From the NCBI GenBank assembly GCA_000512085.1, contig ASPP01014697.1, positions 1 through 20,914 of the forward strand: 20,914 nucleotides of DNA, in the 5' to 3' direction. Position numbers and translations under genes: made by a program. The notes beneath the pieces are model-generated. The model searched no databases and was not told the DNA's origin. It saw nothing but the letters and a program-made list of their open reading frames with translations. Shown piece after piece: positions 1-11,435 of the stretch. Every line of letters begins with the position of its first letter. Within the stretch, counting starts at the first letter, position 1. This stretch comes from Reticulomyxa filosa (Eukaryota > Foraminifera > Reticulomyxidae).

Positions 1-146
1 AAAAAAGAGAAAAGTATGAACATTGCATTTTGTTGTATCTTTGATCATGGAATGAAAGAATGAAATTATTATTATCTTTTTTTTGAGAGTGAAAATGCAA
101 TTGGGATAGGACATAATGGATGAAGATTGGGTTCACTGGACCAAAG

Positions 147-2330
147 TTAATTTTTTGGTTTCTTTTGCACGGACCTTTTTTCTTGTTCTTGTCTTTGTTC
201 AGCGATTTCCTGTACACGCGACAACACGTACTCTTGCTGCGAACTTCCAGAAGACATAGTGTCTGTTTTGGTCTTGGTGTTGCTTGGTCGACTACCAGCT
301 ACAGCTTTGCTTGTATCGTCATCTCCATTCTTTGATTCAATTCCCAACTGTTTCCACAATCGTTTCGGCACAATTGTGTGCACAATTTTGCGCTGAGTTG
401 CTAACTCGATTTCTTCTGTTGTAAAATTGAACAGGTTTGGTCCCTTTTTGCAACCGGGAATTCTTCAATATATACAAACAAACCAATTTATATGTGTAAA
501 TATATACATAATACATATATATCATAATATGATGGTAAAAATATAAAAAAACAAAACAAAACTCCAAATCAGGTTGTCTAAGCTCATCAAAATATGAGTG
601 TGCCAAAGCATCAAAACAATCTAATCTCTCCGATGGAGTAAACACTAAAAATTTAGACAAGATGTCAACGGCATCATCGGGAACAGGTTCATTTTCATAA
701 GTAACACCACTAAATACCATTTTCCATGGCAATGCTTTGATTGCAGGGAACTCGGTGTATGTGTAGTGCGGATTCATTGCCATTATTTCACGGCGAGTGG
801 GAGTGCCCAGTACTTTTATTATTTCGATCAGTTGATCCACGCTTTTTTCCCTTGGAACAATGGTGTTGTTAAAACAGCTCACCCATTACACATCCCAATG
901 ACCATATATCTTTTTTATGTATTTATCCATTTATGTATTTGTCCATCTCAACGACAATACAAACAACAAAAAGAAAAAGAAAAGAGGGGACTTACCAATG
1001 GTAGTGTGATAAAAAGAAAACTCAAATATCAGTTCTGGAGCTCTATAATATCGACTACATATGTACGCTACATTGGCTTCGCCTTCTTTTAATTTCTTTG
1101 CACTGTCGATATTCATTCAAGTCATGCACAACCCATATTTGTATTTACACAAATAGGTAATGGTCAAAACAAATACCTTCCAAAATCACACAGTTTGACG
1201 GTATGAGTATCGGGATTCAACAACAGATTTTGTGGCTTGACATCACGATGACAGATTCCTCGGCTATGGCAATATGCCAAAGCACGGCATATTTGATACG
1301 AGTACAACTGTGTTTACAACAATCAAATATCATCATTTTTTTTTTTTGAAGTGAGCCCCTCCCCTTTTTTACCTCCCAGTAGTTTTTATTTTTATTTTTT
1401 TTTATGTTGGGATTCTGATTTTTTGGAACGTTCATTTAGAGATAAGTACATTCAATTTCTTCCTTACCTCCCTTCTTCTTTTCACGTACACTCACTCCTT
1501 ATCCTCTTTTTTTTTTTTCCCCACTGCAAAAAAAAAAAAATAACAATGTTTGGAAAACTTTAGTCAGAATAAAAGGGATCGTTTGTCCAGCTTTTGCATG
1601 GTTCTGAATTGTCACATAAAGTGTTTCCGGAATAAATTCCATCACCAGATTTAGAAAGATGTCTTGATTAATCTAATTTATGTGTATTTCATACGAGTTT
1701 GTTTTTTTTTCATCACGTATACATACTCTTCCCCCCCTTTTACACTTTTTCGTATTGTCTCTTGAAAAAACGTACACGTAAATTTTTGGGTGAAAAATAA
1801 CAAAAAATTTTTTTAATTTTTATTTGGTTGACTAAACTCGTGAATAAAAACAATCTTTTAACGTGACGACATTAGGGTGCTTGACTATTTTCATTATTTC
1901 CAACTCTCGATTCTTTTTGTCATTGTTGTTGTTTGTGATGGTTCATGTTTTAGTAAGGGGAACAACATAGAATGTGAAAAGCCAAAGGGGAGAGGGGAGG
2001 AATTTTTTTTTTTTTTTAAAAAGGGGGAGGATTGAGCAGTTCTAGTTTTTATTTGGCTAGTTAAGTTAGTCAGTTAGTTGGTTCAAGATACAAAACTTTG
2101 TATCTACGATCCTCTTTGACCTTTTTGATTGCGACAACATCTTTGGTGGTTGTTGAGACTGCTTTATACACAACGCCAAATGTTCCACTGCCAATCACTC
2201 GCTCACTCGAATACCGCAACTTTTTCTTATCTCCTCCTTGGTTCGAATCTTTGCTGCTGTTGGATTCTGTTCCACCATTATTCGATTGCTTCTCGTTTGC
2301 TTCGGTTGATGCTTGCTTGTTTTGAGACAT
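147..2330 (-). CDS. GSK-3/shaggy-type serine/threonine kinase, seven exons, one frame break
   Basis: Glycogen synthase kinase 3 phosphorylates primed Ser/Thr substrates in metabolic and developmental signalling. Exons on the minus strand: 2330-2097, 1912-1838, 1672-1559, 1307-1177, 1102-996, 909-563, 462-147. All phases agree, giving about 440 residues (human GSK3B has 420). Visible: glycine loop [12 protein letters not shown], catalytic Lys69 in [14 protein letters not shown] with Asp163, DFGS with Asp182, and the activation segment [14 protein letters not shown], whose Tyr198 matches the activating tyrosine. The phosphate pocket for primed substrates is kept (Arg80 in NREL, Arg162 in HRD, Lys187 in SAK). 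The LFNFT segment and a charged tail follow. Exon 6 has one break: GELF runs into TAA at 871-869 and the protein resumes in another frame ([14 protein letters not shown]). The start ATG precedes a Ser/Asn/Gln-rich leader of about 35 residues. Family identity is secure; exon borders rest on homology and phase, not transcripts. Confidence 0.95.
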
Positions 2331-2959
2331 CGAGCTTTAGGTTGATCTTGAGTGCGACTTACCAAAAAAAAACCAAAAACAAAAAACAGAATTATTTTGC
2401 TCCTCTAAGCAAACAAAAAAAAATGGTAATAGATTTTGGTTACTCGGCTGCTCAAATTTCAATAAAATTTGAACAGGACTATTATCATGCACCCGCTACT
2501 CTCAAAAAAACCCCTTGAATCGGTTCAAATGTTACTATTTACCCTCATTGAATTCGGCATTCCTCTCACCGAATGAAGTGTCTCTACGTTTTGGATGTTA
2601 TTTGTTTTACATTTAAACTTAAAAAAAATATTTATTGTAAATACAACTTTGCAGAGTTTGAATTTGTTGTTTGTCATTATTAATTTCTTTGGAGCCCTTT
2701 CCATAAACTACCACCAGAGAAAAAAAAAAACAATGTCTAAATTGACTCGAAATTTTGAAATCTTTTTCGCCTCTCATATGAAACAAAGTTTCCAAAACAA
2801 GACAAAGAACAAAGACACTTGTATGGGACGCAAGTACATTGAAATAAGCTTTGCACATTAGCCTTTTGAAGACTGCCGCTTCTACAAAATGATAGGAGAG
2901 TGAGTATGTGTTTTTGTGTTTGTGTTTTGTGTACGCTAAGTAACGATCAGCAAAAAAGG
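2331..2959. other. Spacer between the PH-protein gene and the GSK-3 gene
   Basis: This 629-base stretch lies downstream of the PH-protein stop and upstream of the GSK-3 start, so it should hold the 3' end of one and the promoter of the other. It is AT-rich with A runs. Short ORFs are present on both strands but none resembles a known family or has a convincing splice structure. No clear TATA box could be separated from the background. Confidence 0.5.
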
Positions 2960-5403
2960 TCAAGTTTTCTTGATAAACTCAGGCTGAACTTGAATGAGCG
3001 AAGGATCTTCAAGGTCCCTCCATTTTCCAGTGCCATTGGGGTCCAATAAACTGAACAACGATCCTTGGACCCGACGAGCACGAGGACTTTTGTGTTGAAA
3101 CTGAGACGTTTTTTCCTCGTTCGAACATTGAGCCGAATTATCCATATTATTATTATTGTTATTATTATTATTGTTATTATTATTATTATTATTATTGTTA
3201 TTACTATTATTATTATTGTTATTATTATCATTGCAATCGTCATCATCACTGGACACATAAGTGGCAACATCTTCAGGAATGCTAGTGTTTCTAGACCAAT
3301 CTTGTCCGTTCAATCGTATTTCAACATTGGTAAAGTTTTCTTTCTCTTCTAATTTCAAATCCAAGTCGGGAGATGAGGCAACGTGAGACACATATCCACT
3401 TGTTCATCACAAGCAAGCAAACAAACAAATAATCAAATAAATATTATTAATTATTTATTATAATTATTGTTATTGTTATGTTGACAAAATAGAATGTGAA
3501 ACTCATTGGAAGCACAATAGAACGCTTTGAACCATTGATTCAAAAGCAGCTCGGTGTCACACGCAAAGTAGTACTTGCGTTTTTCCGCGACGATTTGAAA
3601 AACGTACGGCTGGTAGCCATTGTATGTGATAAAGTTTTTATAGTTGGCGTGGCTTTTCTTGGTAACGACGAGCGACGATGAAGACTTGTGTTTGGTCGAG
3701 GGCTGCTTCCCACGGTTCACCTCGTCGCGATTGGCGTTTTGAACCACGGCATCGGACAAGCAAATGCTCCCTTTCACGTACATTTGCATCGCCTGTTGGA
3801 AGAACAACTCGTCGAAAAACACAATCGATTTGAATTTCTCACAGTAAAAATTCGTGCTAAAGTAGAATAGCCACCCTTTCGACAATGCGAAATAGCTCTT
3901 TTTCCACATTTCTGATTTCCTCGAGCTTTTTCTCCACATATACCCTTCGTGGCAAGTTATCAATTGTTTGGCCCCGTTCATTGAGTTTTTCAATCGTACC
4001 AACCAATCATTCTTTTTTTTTTTTTTTTTTTTTTTTTAAGTGTTGTATACGTTATGTATATGTTTGTGTTTATGTTTGTGTTTGTGTTGCACATGAACAC
4101 AAAACAAAAAAAAAGTTTTTGATAACTCTAGCAACAATAACACTATAAAACATACATTGGGCTAAAAATTAACTCTTTCTGTTTCTGTTTCCGTGGCAAT
4201 TACCCAATTGCGAAGGGGGGTTAGGAGTTGTACCGTATATGGTAATCTATTTTTTTTTTTTTTTGAATAAAAAAAAAGCAACACAATATACATTATACAT
4301 ATATATATATATATATATATGTATAATGTATATTGTGTTGGTTTTGTTTGTTTGCATTTCAAATAAAACTAAAACGTGTATTGGTCGCGGTCCCCAGGAC
4401 ACATCAATAACACTTGCTTCAGTTGGATAAGTCCAATTGGACACATATTTCGTTCGTTATCGTAATAACGCAGCTCATGCGTGTCGAACAAGACAAACCA
4501 GCGTTTCTTCCAAGACTTGCGTCTTGCACCGCGCTTGGTCAGCCACCCTTGGTGCAATCGACCACCAAAGGCCGCTTTTTCGATCACACTGCGCCAATTG
4601 TGCAAGTCCGAGTTATCACTTGCACACAGCACATACGTGCGCTTCGACGTGACTATTGCAAATGCAAACTCCTTATCCACATACGCTGTTTGGCGCATCG
4701 ACTTGCGCAAACTGTTTAAAACTTTGTCCCGTGTCGATGTTATTGTATTTTTTTTTTCTTTGTTGCGACTGCCGTTTTGGATTCATATTATTATTATTAT
4801 TATATCCATTGCTTTTAACACTTTCAAGACTTGGTGAATTCACCATATCCATCTTTGTTTCGTTTCCATTGCCATTGCCAAATTCTTCAGTGCTTGTCCC
4901 TCCATCTGCTAACATTGTGTTACTGCCTTCCAACCAGCTTGAAAATATGGTTTCATTTAGATTTCCATTATCTTCTCCATCTTTTTTTTTAAAAAAAAAA
5001 AATATGTGGATTGATACAACAACTTTTTTTTAGAAGGTCAATTTTTTCCCCCTCCTCTCTCCTTTTTTCAAAAAAAGATTTGACATAACTTACCCACACC
5101 ATAAACTGCACTTTTCATATCCCTTTTGGCTTGATCTTGTTGGCTGTCGTGCGTGCTTTTGTGCTCTTCTCTGCTTGGGATGAGATGGACAGATTGCACG
5201 CTTGACAGATCAATCTCTCGAATTGGATATTTTGCATTCACAAAGTCTTCTTCTTTTTCAAAATATGCCAACTTGCGTCCTTCGTACAACACAAAAAATC
5301 TCTTTCTCCACGATTTGTTTATGTTGCCCTTCTTCGATAGTATCCCTTTACGGATTGGCTTGTGCGATGTGTCTTCGCTTTGCAACGACATTTCTTGAGC
5401 CAT
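2960..5403 (-). CDS. Three-PH-domain protein with long Asn tract, five exons, one frame break
   Basis: Probably a membrane-recruited signalling or scaffold protein of about 644 residues. Exons on the minus strand: 5403-5094, 4980-4376, 4246-4174, 4011-3503, 3398-2960; the joined phases agree apart from one extra base in exon 2. PH1 opens with GILSKKGNINKSWRKRFFVL, is interrupted by a low-complexity insert of about 100 residues, and closes with FAIVTSKRTYVLCASDNSDL and a Trp helix. PH2 runs from GWLTKRGARRKSWKKRWFVL to NDWLVRLKNS across three exons. PH3 runs from GYMWRKSSRKSEMWKKSYFAL to NQWFKAFYCASN, with an internal insert of about 50 residues. PH1 and PH2 keep the basic Lys/Arg pattern typical of phosphoinositide binding; PH3 is weaker there. 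The C-terminal exon is acidic, then Asn-rich, and ends in PEFIKKT. No catalytic domain is visible. The break is at an A10 run (plus-strand T10, 4748-4757). Function beyond PH-mediated recruitment is unknown. Confidence 0.87.
3144..3230 (-). repeat. Asn-encoding trinucleotide tract in the PH protein
   Basis: A run of mostly ATT and GTT triplets on the plus strand, read on the minus strand as AAT and AAC codons with a single Ser interruption. It lies within the last exon and stays in frame. The mixture of synonymous Asn codons means it is not a pure microsatellite. Confidence 0.9.
4279..4340. repeat. Perfect 62-bp palindrome with (AT)11 core inside an intron
   Basis: The 20 bases at 4279-4298 are the exact reverse complement of 4321-4340, and the 22 bases between them are an AT repeat that is itself self-complementary. 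The whole element lies within intron 2 of the PH-protein gene (4247-4375 on the minus strand), so the pre-mRNA could fold a very long hairpin between donor and acceptor. Confidence 0.95.
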
Positions 5404-6036
5404 TCGTATTACTAAGGCTGTTTACCAAAAAGAAAATGACGACGGAATGCGTGTTCACAAATCCAACCAATGGATTTTTAAGAAAGATTAGGATCTACCA
5501 ATAGAGGATATATCTTCTTTATATTACTTAAAATATTTTATCCCTTACAAACCTAACAGTAGTCATTTGTGCACTAGCACAAAAGATTTTATGCCGCACA
5601 GAAATAATTTGGTCCTTACTTCTTTTTTTTCTGTTAAAACATTCGAGATATTTTCAGATCCAGGCTGTCAATTTTTAACATGTGTAATATAAGTTGATAA
5701 TTCTCTTTTAATGTACCATGTCAAATACAGACTCGTTATCGATATAATTATAACTTACTTTGTCAAGCATAAGCAAAAAAAATTGTAAGGATGTACTCGC
5801 TAATTTAAGATAAAATTTACTTTATCAGACAAGAGAGATTGGTAAAAGTGACTTCACAAGTTTAAAATTTTTATTTTAAGGACTGGTCGATAAGAACAGT
5901 CTCGTTTTTGATGTTTCACACAACGACAGCATTCAGAAGAAGGTCGAACTAAAAAAAAACTTGTAAAGCTTTGTTGTTTTAAAGTTGCCAAATACCACGT
6001 TTTTAGTACCGCTATAATTTCATTCGGTGACGAATA
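5404..6036. promoter_or_regulatory. Divergent promoter region between PH-protein and ATPase genes
   Basis: These 633 bases separate two genes that are transcribed away from each other, so both promoters and 5' leaders should lie here. The stretch is AT-rich and contains no ORF worth reporting. A small inverted repeat, TTTGTGC-ACTA-GCACAAA, sits near 5565-5586. No specific factor site can be named from sequence alone. Confidence 0.5.
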
Positions 6037-9000
6037 ATGGAGAAAACTGCTGAACGAACGTTGGTAAGATAACTTTCAATTTTTGTTTGTGGTTCTTTTT
6101 TTTTTTTGTGGTTTTTTTTTATTGATCCACATTTAAAAAAAAAAATGTGTAGATAACTATGGAAATTTCGACAACAAGCAAGACGCGAGATGAGGAACAG
6201 AAGAGTTTGTTGTCAATGGATTGGCATTTGTTTCCATTAGAAGACTTAACAAAGCGTTTGGGGTGCTATGACATCAAAGGATATGTGGACCTGCAGAACG
6301 CAAAGAACAGCTTTGGATTGCCAAATGATGAAGCTGAAAGACGACTGGAGAGAGACGGAAAGAATATGTTGACAGGGCAAAAAGAACCATCTCCAGTGAT
6401 CCAGTATTTGAAAAAGTTTCTTGACCCTTTAATTATGGTGCTGAATATTTGTGGCGTGGTATCGTTTGTAATTTATGGGTTGGACCCGACGCAGTATGTG
6501 AACTTGTACCTGGCCGTAGGAGTGGTTATAGTTGTGCTTGTTTCCGTGACATTAGGATATATCCAGGAAGGACGTTCTCGTGCCGTGATGGCACACTTTA
6601 TGAAACTGATGTCCGCGAAATGCACGGTTATCCGTGAGGGCCGAGAGATAATCATCGAGACTGCAAATTTGGTTCGTGGCGATGTAGTGTTTTTGCGAGT
6701 GGGAGACGCGGTTCCCGCAGATGTGCGCTTGTTGTTTGTCAACGAGATTAAGCTGGAAAACTCTGTGTTGACAGGAGAATCAGTACCGGTGGCATGTCAA
6801 GACACGTGTCCTGATGACAAAACACCATTATTTGAAGCATCCAATGTTGCCTGGTCCAGCACCAATGTGGTTGAAGGAGAAGCCTTAGGCATTGTTTTTG
6901 CATGCGGAAATGATTCGCGAATTGGTTCCATCAGTGCATTGACGGACAAGACAGGAAGGGTGGAATCTACATTACAAAAAGAGATCAAAAGATTTGTATA
7001 CATAGTTGCTTCATTTGCCCTTGCCCAATCGATTTTGTTTACGTGATTGCGCTGGCGACAGGAAAAGATCCATTGCAATCGTTTGTATTTTGCTTTGTCG
7101 TGATTATGGTGGCCAACGTCCCGGAAGGATTACCTACTACAGTGGTGTCGCTGTTAACCATTATTGCAAAAAGATTGGCTGAAAAGAATGTAAATGTAAA
7201 ACGATTGCAAAATGTAGAAACACTTGGCAGTTGTACCGTTATTGCTTCGGACAAAACAGGCACCATTACCCAAAACAATATGAGCGTTTCTCAACTTTGG
7301 ATGGATTTGCAATGTTTTACTGCGGATTATGCACGAGCGGAAATGCCTTCATCGACAATGATAAATACCTTAGCAGAATACGTGCGAATGCCGTTTTTGA
7401 TGGAAACACAAGTTTCTTCTGTTGATGTGTTGCAAGGTGTTCGTGGGCAATCGTCACCGAATGTGATTTTAGCGGCTAGTCAAGATGCTGCTACTTATGC
7501 TAAAGATCAGGAAAAACACGTGTCGTTTACCTCGGATTCGGAAGCGGTAATGCGCTTGGTGCGCACTTTCGCAAACTTGGAATTAGTGGCGGCTATTTGC
7601 AATCGTGCCAGGTTCGATGATGAACATATGTTGGGCGACGAAGAGGCGACGAAATTGATGCGAATGCAACATATCCCTGTGGGAAGAAGTCGAAAATACG
7701 AAAAGCAAGGGCTGAAATTGATGGAAAAATTAAGCAAGATAGCCAGCGCAAAGTGCTCGGTGATGCATCGGATAAGGCATTGTTTCGGTTTGTAAGCAAT
7801 CGACAAAGCGTTGAGCTGTTGCGCTACCAGTATCGTATCCTTTTTGAAATTCCATTTTCTTCGTCCAAAAAATTTGCCTTGGTCGTGGTCCAGCCATTGG
7901 GGTCCCAACGTAAATTTATTTTGATGAAAGGCGCCCCGGAAATTGTCTTGGAAAAGTGCAAACATTTTCAGCTTCACGGCGCATCGCATGTTATTAACAG
8001 TGAGTTTTTGCAAGCCTTTGATGTTGCGTATGCATCCTTTGCACGTGATGGTGAACGTGTATTAGGCTTTGCGATGTTGGAAATGGCCGATTCATTTGCT
8101 GAAGAAAAGGAAAAGACAGAAGACAGCAGCGTAGCAGATGCGGAGGAAAAGAAGCCAGAGACAGGATTGAATGCTGCTAATCTCCCAATGACAGGTTATA
8201 CGTTTTTGGGAATGATATCGTTGGTTGACCCGCCGAAACCAAAAGTCGCAACTGCTGTGGAAGAGGTCCGCAATGCCGGAGTGAAAGTGATAATGGTGAC
8301 GGGTGATCATCCGTTGACTGCAGTGGCAATTGCAAACCAAGTTGGAATTATGAAACATCCATTACGCTCGGCCATGGCATTGGAAATGGGTTGCAAAGAG
8401 GAGGAAATTGATGAAAAAGATGTCTTAGCTGTCGTTGTTACCGGAAGAGAACTTAATTCATTTAAGGAGGAGGATTGGACTCGAGTGTTGTCCAAGGAAG
8501 AAATTGTGTTTGCTCGTACAACACCAGAGCAAAAATTAGCGATTGTGGAACATTTGCAAGCAATGGGACATGTTGTCGCTGTCACTGGTGATGGTGTTAA
8601 TGACGCACCTGCATTAAAAAAGGCTGATATTGGAGTGGCAATGGGTATTAATGGTAGTGACGTTGCTCGAAGTGCTGGGGCCATTATTTTAATGGATGAT
8701 GATTTCAGCTCAATTGTTGTAGGAATTCGAGAAGGCCGGCTGTTGTTTGATAACATTATGAATACGATTGCTTACACCTTGACGCATTTGTTACCCGAAG
8801 TAATGCCGACTGTTTTAAACATTGTTTTCGATTTACCATTGGCCATGGGTTCGGTACCAGTACTAGCAATAGATTGTGGTACCGAATTAGCTCCCGCGAT
8901 TGCCTTGGCGTATGAAAAAGCTGAAAGTGATGTCATGCTCCGCAAACCTCGTGACAGCAAAAAAGATCGTTTAGTCACTCTCCGATTAATGGCATACAGC

Positions 9001-9521
9001 TATGCCGTATGTGGAATTGTTGAATTCCTTGTTGGTTGGCTTGGATTTATGCTAGTGTTCAAGTATCATGATATTCCAATGAAAGACTTGATCTGGTCTG
9101 CTACCGATTATTGGGCTACAGATAGCAATGATTATCATTTATCAAATGGTAAAGTTTTATCGGCCTCGCAACAGGTTGAAATATTAAATCAGGGTCAAGC
9201 TATGTACTGGTTTTTGATAGTATCTGCCCAATTCTTTCATGTGTTCTTTGTGCGAACACGAAATCAATCAGTTTTCACTCGTGGTCTTTTTATAATGTCG
9301 TTCTCAATTATGGAGTGACGGTGGAACTTAGTTTGATGCTGCTTTTCCTCTTTGTCCCTGTTGTACATGACGATGTTTTAGGCTTTAATTACGAATTTTA
9401 CCGGCCATTGTGGTTTTTGTTTTTGGTTTCATGGGCTGCCTTATTCATTATTATTGAATCCTCCAAATGGATTCTAAGAAATCAAAAGCCTGAGTGGCTT
9501 GCAAAGAGGGTTGGGTATTGA
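6037..9521 (+). CDS. Type IIC P-type cation ATPase (Na,K/H,K-ATPase alpha-like), three frame breaks
   Basis: An ATP-driven cation pump of the plasma or vacuolar membrane, phosphorylated on Asp during transport. Exon 1 is 6037-6063, a GTAAGA...GTGTAG intron spans 6064-6152, and exon 2 runs to TGA at 9519-9521. About 1,132 residues are implied, somewhat longer than the usual 1,020. Visible in order: PADVRLL and TGES (actuator), ANVPEGLP (TM4), DKTGTIT (phosphorylation Asp), CNRA, GDASDKAL, MKGAPE (nucleotide site), DPPKP, TGDHPLTA, TGDGVNDAPALKKAD, YTLTHLLPE (TM5), AIDCGTELAPAIALAYEKAESD (TM6) and a C-terminal tail ending in GY. The AYE-AESD stretch and tail fit class IIC rather than Ca or plasma-membrane H pumps. 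The frame shifts by -1 near 7038-7046, 7751-7755 and 9293-9316; protein similarity continues across each. The SYGQ motif used for beta-subunit assembly in animals is not seen. It could be a recent pseudogene or carry sequencing errors. Confidence 0.93.
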
Positions 9522-11435
9522 TGGGATCTTTGCGTTTTTTTTTGGTACTTTCTTGCTGGCGTGTGGAAGGTTGTGTTCTGCCAGTGCGCACCAGATGAAA
9601 GTACAGCCAAGTTTGAGATATATCCTTTTTCTTTTTTTTTCCCCCTTGTTTTATCACTTTGACATAGTGTCATTTTTTGGGATTTGGTTCGGTGTGTGCC
9701 AGACCAAATTGTGGGGAGTTCAAGGACAAAAATTGTAGCAGTTTTTGTTGTTGAATGTGACTTTGTTTGAGCAAGGATTTGTGTGAACTCGTATATTGCA
9801 ATTTCTTTCTTTGGAAATATTTCTGCAAATTTTAAAATTGCCGCAGTATTATCACAAATGAATGGAGGAAAATTATTTTTAATAGAGGAAAAATGTGCAG
9901 ATTGTGCAAAAAAATTTGTCACTGAGAATATTTATAAAAAACAAAACAATTTACTCAAACCTTTGGTAAAATATGCCTTCTCCAAAATTTCCTCATTGTT
10001 GTAATGTGGAATGGAGCGTATCATAATCATGTGTGATTCAACACAAATATCGAATACCTTATTTCAAACCAACAAGCTCATTGATTTTTTGTCGAATTGG
10101 ATGCGGTGAAGAATTTCTTCTTTTGCAGCAAATCATTTAATTTTTTCAATCAAGCCTTTTTTTTCTGAATGTTCATAGATCATTGATCAAAATGAAAAAA
10201 TTTTAATATCATAATAATCAAAATGTTTCTTAACACAAAAAAATGACAACAACCAAACATTACAAAGACTAAGAAAGAACGCTTTGTGAACTGCTTGTTG
10301 AAACAAAGAATGCGATTTTAGTAAGTTGTTCCAAAATGTCTTCGATATCGGTCTAAACTCGATCATGGAAATTAACTATCTTTTTCAAAACAAACAAGCA
10401 AACAAAAAACATACACGATGTAGGTACGTGTGAATATATGTTTGAGTGTATGTATATGTGATAGAGTGTGGAAATATATGTCTGTGTGCAAGCTTGTTTC
10501 TTACGAAACTAGTGTGCATACAGCATAATAATAGGATCGTTGTAATTAGTGATATTATAATTACTGACTGTCTGTTTGTGTTAGTCTTCTGGTTGGTCGT
10601 TTTATCAGGAGCACATATAACAAAAGACATGTTACTGCTTCTGAAGATAATGTTCTAAATAGTCGCAGTAATTAAGACTTTAATTATTGATACAGTATCA
10701 TTGATTGGATCAATTACAATCTTAACTACTGTGTGGACATAGTATGCTTTGAGTGATAACTATTTAATAACTTCCAGAAACTATTTACTTAATTCGTAAT
10801 TTATAATTATACGTTAAATTCAAATCAAAAAATACAACTTTAGTCGAATTGTCAACGATCATACACAAACAATTTGGTAAATTGCTAAAGTTGATGTTAA
10901 TAAAATCAAAGATATACATTTAAATATGTACTTTATCAACTGAATCTGACAATGTTTGTTTCCAGTTATAATTGTATATTCATTTTCAATTTATACAATT
11001 TTATTTTTTTAGCTTCAACATATACACTATAAAAAAAAACATAATTAAATATTAATGTGTTAAATGAACATAATTGTTATATACTTATGCCACAAGAAAT
11101 TCAAACAGCATTTCTATCTTTGTTTGATCACAAAGGACTTGCTACATAATCATTTGTAGCAAAGCACGTACAGTTCCAGCATTTGATATTCCAACGTATG
11201 ACTATATGATCAAATCAGAAGTCAACATTCATTCAACTAAAGTTCTATCATACTTCAATCAATTGTAAGATATAATATCATTTGAATCTATGACAAACAC
11301 ATCTCCAAAATCTGTGACTGATTGCAATCTGTTAAAGGTAACGTACAAAACTTATTCTAAAATTTGTTCAATCAAATTATCAAATACAATCAGATATAAT
11401 TTTTTTTAGAAAAGATAAATGAGAAAAACGTATAA

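Noticed and set aside
3065-3352. Plus-strand ORF rich in Ile (IIIIVIIII)
   Set aside because: It is the antisense reading of the Asn tract in the PH-protein gene, not a membrane protein.
7030-9320. Explaining the three ATPase frame breaks as introns
   Set aside because: At each site similarity continues within a few residues, leaving no room for a GT...AG intron of realistic length.
9783-10004. Open reading frame of 73 codons after the ATPase
   Set aside because: It has no ATG at its start, no recognisable motif, and a composition like the surrounding AT-rich DNA; mentioned only within the region entry.
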